From a virus, in IMG/VR virus record IMGVR_UViG_3300045970_000794, positions 126,001-190,000 of that record: a DNA stretch of 64,000 nucleotides; one strand, given 5' to 3'. Shown one piece after another: positions 59,077 through 64,000 of this stretch. Positions within the stretch are counted from its first letter, which is position 1; every line of letters starts with the position of its first letter. A model generated the notes under the pieces. That model searched no databases and had not been told where the DNA came from. It saw only the letters and a program-made list of their open reading frames with translations. Position numbers and translations under genes: made by a program.

Positions 59077-59317
59077 TGAGTGCCCTTATTGTGAAAAGCT
59101 TGAAAAATTACTTAATGAAGCTAATATTGAACATACAGCTATCAATATTGACACTAAAGAAGGTGATGAATTGTTTAAGCCAGTGTATGACTTAACTAAA
59201 TCTGAAATGGTTCCAACAATTGTGATTGGGGAACGAATATTAGTACCAGAAATTAGTTTTATGACAATAGATATGGCATTTAAATTAATAAAAATGACAT
59301 TAAGTGGTGAAGTTTAA
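59045..59317 (+). CDS. Glutaredoxin-like thiol-redox protein
   Basis: Encodes 90 residues, the normal size. MEQKVIVYLINECPYCEKLEKLL contains the CPYC active site after the first strand. The MVPTIVIGERILVPE segment provides the cis-proline (VPT) that contacts the substrate thiol. It overlaps the SNF2 gene by 32 bases and is probably co-transcribed. A reductant role for the class II ribonucleotide reductase of this phage is plausible, though the genes are 46 kb apart. Confidence 0.85.
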   Translation: MEQKVIVYLINECPYCEKLEKLLNEANIEHTAINIDTKEGDELFKPVYDLTKSEMVPTIVIGERILVPEISFMTIDMAFKLIKMTLSGEV

Positions 59318-59608
59318 TTATTCTTCGCCTTTTTTGTTCATTAATTTAGTTATTCTTAAATTTAATATTTTTTTACCATTAATTGTTGGGTGACCGAACT
59401 CATCGGTATCAATATCTTTAACTTTAACCTTTTTATTTCTAAATTTACCCATTAAAACTTCATCACCAACCTCAATTGGTAATTCAATCACTTCATTCAA
59501 CTCATTAATTCTATCAATTTGAGATTCAGTTACAATAATTCTTCTAGGATTACCATTTCTGATTTTATCGTACTGTGATTCAGTAATTTTTATAGTTCGT
59601 TTAGCCAT
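59318..59608 (-). CDS. Small protein with twin ITESQ motifs
   Basis: About 96 residues from MAKRTIKITESQYDKIRNG; an upstream in-frame ATG (59692) adds low-complexity leader residues only. The motif recurs inside as RRIIVTESQIDRINEL. The C-terminal half (LPIEVGDEVLMGKFRNKKVKVKDID) reads as an SH3-like beta barrel. An AATATTTAT element precedes the start. It is convergent with the glutaredoxin gene with no gap. Function unknown. Confidence 0.7.
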   Translation of the reverse strand: MAKRTIKITESQYDKIRNGNPRRIIVTESQIDRINELNEVIELPIEVGDEVLMGKFRNKKVKVKDIDTDEFGHPTINGKKILNLRITKLMNKKGEE

Positions 59609-59677
59609 TGGATATGTTTTTATATAAATATTGTGCTGATATTGAAAGTTATTGATATTTATATGTAAAAGATTATT

Positions 59678-59737
59678 ATGGCAGCAACACAAGCAGAAAA
59701 AGATAGATTATTCAGTATATCAAATCCAATTTTTTAA
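59678..59737 (+). pseudogene. Displaced 5' stub of the neck-protein gene (MAATQAEKDRLF...)
   Basis: The leader ATATTTATA (59655-59663), ATG and codons for MAATQAEKDRLF match the promoter element and start of the intact gene at 60725 (MAASEIEKTRLF), with seven to eight of twelve residues identical but most codons different. Homology stops after codon 12, exactly where the 3' end of the leftward HEG begins. The frame then runs seven codons into antisense HEG sequence and stops at TAA. Confidence 0.75.
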
Positions 59738-60482
59738 CAATATTTTCATTGTATTTTATTTCGACTAGTGTAATATTATTTTTATTACAATATTTTCGTT
59801 TAATTTCATCACTCTCAGTTGTTAACTTAAATGCATTCTCACCAAAAAGTTTGCATGGTCTATAATGTTGTTCGCCTTGATATTCAATACATGTATTATA
59901 TTCTGGAATATAAAAGTCAAATGGTAATAGATTAATTCGCTTGCAATCATCAAATTTATGTTGTGGAATGAAATTAATATTGTGTTTATTCAAATAATCT
60001 CTAATTGTTTTTTCACCATTAGATTCAGAACACATTGGGCATCCACGACCTTTTTTATGGTGATGTGGTATCTGTGTAAAATCACCATGTATTGGACATG
60101 TGATGATTATTTTAGTCGTAGAATTAACATATATAACTTTTGAATAGTTATAAAAACCATTATGTATTTTTGATAATTCATTAATATATGATTCGGTCGT
60201 TATTCTTGGTATTTTTAATTTGTATGCCTTTTCTTTAATGTCTTTAGCATCTCTTCTTAATTTTTCCCCACAATATTTACTACCAAAATTACTATAGTTT
60301 TCTTTTAAAAATAAAATTTCATCAGTACCCCAAACATTTAAAATATTTAATCCTAATTTATTTGCTTTAACACGTATTGCATTTTTATTTCTATCTAAAA
60401 ACGATGTACATCCAGCTACACCGTTAATCGGGTAGTTTTTGATTAATATATCAATTTCTTCATTAGTCCAATATGTGTTCAT
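59712..60482 (-). CDS. Homing endonuclease: SANT/HTH-like repeats, one zinc ribbon, PD-(D/E)xK nuclease
   Basis: Encodes 256 residues. Residues 1-90 contain two Myb/SANT-like helical units (WTNEEIDILIKNYPING; WGTDEILFLKENYSNFG). One zinc-ribbon unit follows (YSKVIYVNSTTKIIITCPIHGDFTQ to GCPMC), as in the 543-residue HEG. The nuclease is LLPFDFYIPEYNTCIEYQGEQHYRPC, with D, E and Q-x-H residues, nearly the same as in the HEG at 61874-62791. Its stop codon lies within the displaced codon 12 of the neck gene. The gene runs opposite to its target. Confidence 0.83.
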   Translation of the reverse strand: MNTYWTNEEIDILIKNYPINGVAGCTSFLDRNKNAIRVKANKLGLNILNVWGTDEILFLKENYSNFGSKYCGEKLRRDAKDIKEKAYKLKIPRITTESYINELSKIHNGFYNYSKVIYVNSTTKIIITCPIHGDFTQIPHHHKKGRGCPMCSESNGEKTIRDYLNKHNINFIPQHKFDDCKRINLLPFDFYIPEYNTCIEYQGEQHYRPCKLFGENAFKLTTESDEIKRKYCNKNNITLVEIKYNENIVKKLDLIY

Positions 60483-60642
60483 GTTTTATACCTATATTAA
60501 TTTTTTCCCTTATTATTTCAGATAATTTAACTATTCTATTTTCTTCATTACTACGCTTAATCGTTAAATTAACCAATTGATTATAGATATTTTCATCTAT
60601 TTTAATTGATATGTGTTTCAAATTCATTTTATTTCGTCCCAT
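60463..60642 (-). CDS. Ribbon-helix-helix (Arc/CopG-type) small DNA-binding protein
   Basis: Encodes 59 residues, MGRNKMNLKHISIKIDEN then IYNQLVNLTIKRSNEENRIV and KLSEIIREKINIG. KHISIKID is a typical RHH beta strand, and the two following helices with a turn match the Arc/MetJ/CopG fold. The stop overlaps the start of the HEG by 20 bases, so the pair is translationally coupled. A TATATTTAT element lies 22 bases upstream. It may repress the HEG promoter and the divergent neck gene promoter 60 bases away (inference). Confidence 0.7.
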   Translation of the reverse strand: MGRNKMNLKHISIKIDENIYNQLVNLTIKRSNEENRIVKLSEIIREKINIGIKHEHILD

Positions 60643-60663
60643 AATATATTGTATTACTTTATA

Positions 60664-60672
60664 ATAAATATA
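60664..60672 (-). promoter_or_regulatory. Putative promoter element TATATTTAT for RHH-HEG operon
   Basis: Coding-strand CGTATATTTATTATAAAG. It is divergent from the ATATTTAT element (60702-60709) that precedes the rightward neck gene, so the two promoters share about 100 bases. Confidence 0.5.
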
Positions 60673-60724
60673 CGAATATTTAAAAAATTAGTTGCATTCA
60701 GATATTTATTTAAAAAATAAAATT

Positions 60725-61894
60725 ATGGCTGCAAGTGAAATTGAGAAAACACGCTTATTTAGACAAGTTAGACATCAACTAGGTGCTCCAATGCGTAAAA
60801 TTGAGTTACCAGACGAAAATTTAGTAACTTTATTGGAATTATCTATTGAAGATTACGCTGAATATGTACATAATTGGCTAATAGATAGTCAATGGTCATC
60901 ATTTATAGGTCAACCTATTGATACTTTAGATATGGCATTCGCATTAACAACTAGAACATTAGATTTTGAGACACAATTTACTTATGCTTACTCAAAACAA
61001 GTTGGTTTACAAGCTAGAGGTCCATGGGAACTCAAAAAAGATTATGTTGAGATAGAAGCTGGTAGACAAGTTTATGAAATTCCAGCTGGTCGTGAGGTAA
61101 ATCAAGTATTATGGTTAACCCCATCGGTAACTAATCGTGCATTATTTGCTAATTTTGGTGGTTTTGATAACGGTATTGGTGGTGGTTACGCTCAAACTGG
61201 TTTTGGAGTCGGTGGTGGTGGTACTGGTGCTGGTTCTGGTGGTATGGGTGGAAGAGGTGGATATTATATCGCACCAGCATTTGATGTTTTATTGACTGCG
61301 GCCGATATGAATCTTAAACATAGATTATTAAGAAGTGATTTAGTATATAAAATAACCGCTGGGCCTAATGGTACTAAGTTATTACATTTAATTAGCACAC
61401 CAGGTTCTAAAATGACATTCGGTATGGGTGGTCAAGGTGGAAGTATGGCTGGTTCTAGTTCTTTAGGTATTGCTGGATGTCACGTATGGTATCATTATTA
61501 CGATACTAATGGTGATGTTGATGCATGTAGAGCGGCTAATTTAGATATTATTACGATGCCGAATGAAGTACCATTAACTAGATTAGATTTTGATGTGTTA
61601 AATGAACCTACAAAAATATTAATTCGTCAAATATTAACAGCTAGAGCTAAAATAACCTTAGGAAGAACTAGGGGTAAGTTTGGTGGTGTTGTTGGTCCAC
61701 CAGAAGCTGAAAGAACTATGGATTGGGAAAGTTTATTAACTGAAGGTAATGAAGAATATGGTAAAATATTTGAAAGATTAGCTGCTAGGTTAGAGCAAAT
61801 GACTAATACTAAAATGTTAGAGCGAAAAGCTAATGAAGCTGAAAACTTAAATAAAACATTAGCTTATAGACCCTTAGGATTTTACGTTATTTAG
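60725..61894 (+). CDS. Neck protein, gp13-like (probable), intact copy between two HEGs
   Basis: 389 residues from MAASEIEKTRLFRQVRHQLG; the start is placed at 60725 because the displaced stub begins at the same codon. APMRKIELPDENLVTLLELSIEDYAEYV near the N-terminus fits the helical gp13-type neck start. A Gly-rich segment (residues 165-190) and a C-terminal helix (FERLAARLEQMTNT, ...LNKTLAYRPLGFYVI) follow. Both ends are duplicated outside the flanking HEGs in codon-diverged form. The last 21 bases overlap the downstream HEG. Head-completion or neck role is inferred. Confidence 0.72.
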   Translation: MAASEIEKTRLFRQVRHQLGAPMRKIELPDENLVTLLELSIEDYAEYVHNWLIDSQWSSFIGQPIDTLDMAFALTTRTLDFETQFTYAYSKQVGLQARGPWELKKDYVEIEAGRQVYEIPAGREVNQVLWLTPSVTNRALFANFGGFDNGIGGGYAQTGFGVGGGGTGAGSGGMGGRGGYYIAPAFDVLLTAADMNLKHRLLRSDLVYKITAGPNGTKLLHLISTPGSKMTFGMGGQGGSMAGSSSLGIAGCHVWYHYYDTNGDVDACRAANLDIITMPNEVPLTRLDFDVLNEPTKILIRQILTARAKITLGRTRGKFGGVVGPPEAERTMDWESLLTEGNEEYGKIFERLAARLEQMTNTKMLERKANEAENLNKTLAYRPLGFYVI

Positions 61895-62791
61895 TAATTT
61901 TTTTTCTAATTTTTTAATTATATCTTCATTATACCTAATAATAATTAAAGGGATGCTATTAATATAACAGTATCTCTTTTTTATTTTATCTCTTTTTCTA
62001 ATTGATTTTAGATTATCTAATCCACCCCAATATTTAATTGACCTATAATGTTGTTCACCATTATATTCGATACAAACATTATAATCTGGTAAATAAAAAT
62101 CAAATGGTAACATTATTTTATCTTTACAACCATTAAATCTATGCTGTGGTAAATATTTAATATTATTTATTAATAAAAATTCTCTAATAATTTTTTCACC
62201 CTTTGATGATTTACACTTAGAACACCCTTGACCTTTTAAATGATTACTAGGGGTTTGCTCAAATTCACCATGAATTGAACATATAATTTTAACTTTATTA
62301 TGTGCATTAATATAAATTACATTAGAATAATCATATTTATTTGTGTGAATTTCTAAAGATTTAGTTATGAATTTATCATTTTTAAACCTTTTACTATCAC
62401 CAACTGCTTTCCAACCACATTTTTGACAACCATAACTCTCCAAATGCCATTTAGCTTTTTGTTTAAATTCACCATGTATTGGGCATATTATATCTAAAAC
62501 ACTATGTTTATTTATATAATTAATGTTAGTATAATCGTATTTATTACCATGTTTTTGTTTTGCTTTAATTATAAATTCTTCATTAGTTAATTTTGAGTTT
62601 ATTTTACATTTTGGACATCCACTATTACTTCTTAGATGATTTCTTGGTTCCATTAAAAACTCACCATGTATTGGACATATTATGATTATGTTTTCGTATT
62701 GTGTTATATAATTAGCTTTTGAATAATCATATTTATCACCATGTTTTTGTACTGCTCGTTTAATAAAAATTTCTGTAGTTATCATATTCAT
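61874..62791 (-). CDS. Homing endonuclease: three zinc-ribbon repeats plus PD-(D/E)xK nuclease
   Basis: Encodes 305 residues. Three units of about 65 residues with F(I/F)KRAVQKHGDKYDYS or similar, IICPIHGEF and GCPKC cover 1-200. The nuclease (GEKIIREFL, MLPFDFYLPDYNVCIEYNGEQHYRS, RDKIKKRYCYINSIPLIIIRYNEDI) closely matches that of the HEG at 59712-60482. Its last seven codons are antisense to the neck gene's final codons. A TATATTTAT element lies directly upstream of the ATG. Confidence 0.85.
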   Translation of the reverse strand: MNMITTEIFIKRAVQKHGDKYDYSKANYITQYENIIIICPIHGEFLMEPRNHLRSNSGCPKCKINSKLTNEEFIIKAKQKHGNKYDYTNINYINKHSVLDIICPIHGEFKQKAKWHLESYGCQKCGWKAVGDSKRFKNDKFITKSLEIHTNKYDYSNVIYINAHNKVKIICSIHGEFEQTPSNHLKGQGCSKCKSSKGEKIIREFLLINNIKYLPQHRFNGCKDKIMLPFDFYLPDYNVCIEYNGEQHYRSIKYWGGLDNLKSIRKRDKIKKRYCYINSIPLIIIRYNEDIIKKLEKKLLNNVKS

Positions 62792-62797
62792 TTTATT

Positions 62798-62806
62798 ATA
62801 AATATA
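62798..62806 (-). promoter_or_regulatory. Putative promoter element TATATTTAT for HEG
   Basis: Coding-strand AATATATTTATAATAAA followed at once by ATG, leaving a very short leader. Confidence 0.45.
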
Positions 62807-62834
62807 TTGAAATTAATAAAAGAAATTTTAAACT

Positions 62835-62870
62835 ATGAAATATCGTCCTATGGGATTCTATGTAATATAA
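62835..62870 (+). pseudogene. Displaced 3' stub of the neck-protein gene (MKYRPMGFYVI*)
   Basis: Codons for KYRPMGFYVI and TAA match the end of the intact neck gene (AYRPLGFYVI), eight of ten residues identical, with most synonymous positions changed. It is followed by a strong terminator that suits the original gene end. Upstream homology is lost at the Met codon, where HEG leader sequence starts. Confidence 0.78.
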
Positions 62871-62872
62871 AA

Positions 62873-62897
62873 AAAGCGGGCTAATACCCGCTTTATT
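62873..62897. terminator. Bidirectional rho-independent terminator
   Basis: Stem AAAGCGGG (62873-62880) with CCCGCTTT (62887-62894), a six-base loop, A-rich before and T-rich after. It serves the rightward neck gene stub and the convergent polymerase-like gene. Confidence 0.88.
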
Positions 62898-62902
62898 TTT
62901 TA

Positions 62903-64000
62903 CTAGAAATTCCATTCATCATCGTCTTCGTTAAGAGTTATCTCAGCAACTTCTTGTATTGCTTCGACAATGACCTTTTCCTCTTCGTTAATGGACTGAT
63001 TTGGTTCTACTGATAGTACTGATTCATTTAATACTTTTTGTTGTTCTAAATGTTTTAACCAAAAGTCATAAGGTTTTTTAAGTTCATCATCATTAAGAGT
63101 CTCGTAAAATTCAGCTCTAGTTATGGCTTCATCCTCGTATTTAAATATATCATCTAGCTTACCGATTTCCTCATCGTATTTTTTAGATAGGAATATTAAT
63201 TCACCTTCTTCGTTAACACTTAAATACGCTATATTTACGTAGTTATTAATAACATCTATCGCAACATCATAATCAGAAGCTAATAATTCATTAATATTTT
63301 CTAATTGGTTAGCTTCAAGTCGTTTAATTAAATCATCAATTTTTTTACGTTCGAAAATAAGGTCACCTTCTTTCATTTTAGCTACTCTATCTAAATAGTC
63401 AGCTTTAATTCCTTCCCAATCTTCTAGCGAAACACCAATATCTTCTAGGTTATTTGGTGTTTTATTTACTTTAAGCCAAAATTTAATTTCTTTATCTTCG
63501 AAATTCATTAAATCTTTTTCGTAGTCATCTTGGTCGATTGGTTCATCTGGAATACCAGATACAAGTATACATTCTTCTTCGGTGAATATTTGAGGCTCCG
63601 CTAATGTCATTTTTTTAGTCTTCCTATCGGTTTTAGTTTCAACAAAAATCTTATCACGAATTTCTTTTTTGAATACAACCAATAATGGGGTTATTCGATT
63701 ATTAAATGCTGTTAAATACTTAGCCACATTATATTCTTCTGTGGTTAAATTGGAATCACTTTCAATATCCTCAGTTGGAATCAATTTACAATTTAATTTA
63801 ACGACACCTTTTTCAGTTTTAATATCACCATGTGATTTTTTTTCACCAGTATTAACATAGTAGATTACATCACCTAATTCAACTTTTAAATTATGTAAAA
63901 TTGCTAATTCCATATGTGCTTGCTTAGGCATTGGTTTACCAGCTTTATTAGTTTTTTTACATTTTTTCTTGTATTCATCAATACTAATCTTAACTTTAGA
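62903..64000 (-). CDS. Probable family B DNA polymerase, C-terminal part (partial)
   Basis: An open frame of 365 codons that continues in frame past the right edge. The segment MPKQAHMELAILHNLKVE followed by LGDVIYYVNTGEKKSHGDI looks like the thumb region of phage family B polymerases. YLTAFNNRITPLLVVFKKEIRDKI also fits that family's C-terminus. The last 200 residues are acidic and helical and end in EDDDEWNF, which could be a clamp or SSB contact. Polymerase motifs A-C would lie outside the window, so the call is tentative. Confidence 0.55.
   Translation of the reverse strand, partial: SKVKISIDEYKKKCKKTNKAGKPMPKQAHMELAILHNLKVELGDVIYYVNTGEKKSHGDIKTEKGVVKLNCKLIPTEDIESDSNLTTEEYNVAKYLTAFNNRITPLLVVFKKEIRDKIFVETKTDRKTKKMTLAEPQIFTEEECILVSGIPDEPIDQDDYEKDLMNFEDKEIKFWLKVNKTPNNLEDIGVSLEDWEGIKADYLDRVAKMKEGDLIFERKKIDDLIKRLEANQLENINELLASDYDVAIDVINNYVNIAYLSVNEEGELIFLSKKYDEEIGKLDDIFKYEDEAITRAEFYETLNDDELKKPYDFWLKHLEQQKVLNESVLSVEPNQSINEEEKVIVEAIQEVAEITLNEDDDEWNF

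Noticed and set aside
60692-60724. N-terminal extension MHSDIYLKNKI of the neck gene
   Set aside because: It translates the promoter element ATATTTAT; the displaced stub starts at the equivalent of the internal ATG.
59655-62870. Group I introns hosting the HEGs
   Set aside because: The neck gene between the HEGs reads through uninterrupted with both ends present, and the stubs are diverged duplicates, not exons.
1-64000. tRNA genes, integrase or lysogeny module
   Set aside because: I saw no cloverleaf-like segment, attachment site, integrase motif or repressor/antirepressor pair in reading both strands; a tRNA search program would be decisive.

Overview
The window is a contiguous piece of a large, AT-rich, lytic, contractile-tailed bacteriophage genome of T4-like organisation. 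It carries a contractile sheath, tube, tape measure, T4-type baseplate genes (gp25, gp6 and gp53 relatives), a tail hub with an M23 peptidase, several tail-fibre genes, and a T4-type replication/recombination set (DnaB-like helicase, RecA/UvsX-like recombinase, gp32-like single-strand binding protein, 5'-3' exonuclease, SNF2 helicase, probable family B polymerase C-terminus). I see no integrase, repressor module or tRNA. A Bacteroidota (Flavobacterium-like) host is inferred from three signals. Several promoters fit TTG-N19/20-TAnnTTTG, the Bacteroidota housekeeping form. Start codons follow A/T-rich leaders, mostly without a Shine-Dalgarno sequence. One virion protein carries SprB-type repeats, typical of Bacteroidota surface adhesins.

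Layout, in the mostly leftward direction of transcription. 64.0-62.9 kb: probable DNA polymerase C-terminus. 62.9-59.3 kb: a rightward neck-protein gene sandwiched between two homing endonuclease genes (HEGs). 59.3-57.2 kb: rightward SNF2 helicase and glutaredoxin. 57.1-53.4 kb: neck/tail-completion genes interleaved with three HEGs, one of them decayed. 53.4-44.0 kb: fibre and other virion genes. 43.9-41.0 kb: sheath. 40.9-36.3 kb: small genes, two HEGs and the tail tube. 35.8-20.3 kb: tail chaperones, tape measure and hub. 20.3-18.1 kb: small unknowns. 17.9-10.7 kb: gp32, UvsX, exonuclease, helicase and a class II ribonucleotide reductase. 10.6 kb: an HNH HEG. 9.9-0 kb: baseplate wedge genes, including a 1378-residue SprB-repeat protein.

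The most unusual pattern concerns the HEGs. There are seven intact and one broken in 64 kb, next to virion or nucleotide-metabolism genes. Three sit beside a displaced duplicate of one end of their neighbour. These are a 5' stub MAATQAEKDRLF at 59678, a 3' stub MKYRPMGFYVI at 62835, and the first 24 codons of a neck-type gene fused in frame to a GIY-YIG nuclease at 57130. In each case the neighbouring gene is intact and has a codon-diverged version of that end. The simplest reading is that these HEGs insert inside a gene terminus and bring a recoded, presumably cleavage-resistant replacement, leaving the old end as a fossil. One HEG is preceded by a 59-residue ribbon-helix-helix protein not previously obvious as a gene.

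Two promoter classes are visible: host-type TTG-N19/20-TAnnTTTG, and a (T)ATATTTATA element without a -33 box in front of several virion and HEG genes, which may be the phage late promoter. All product names rest on sequence reading from memory, not on database searches.
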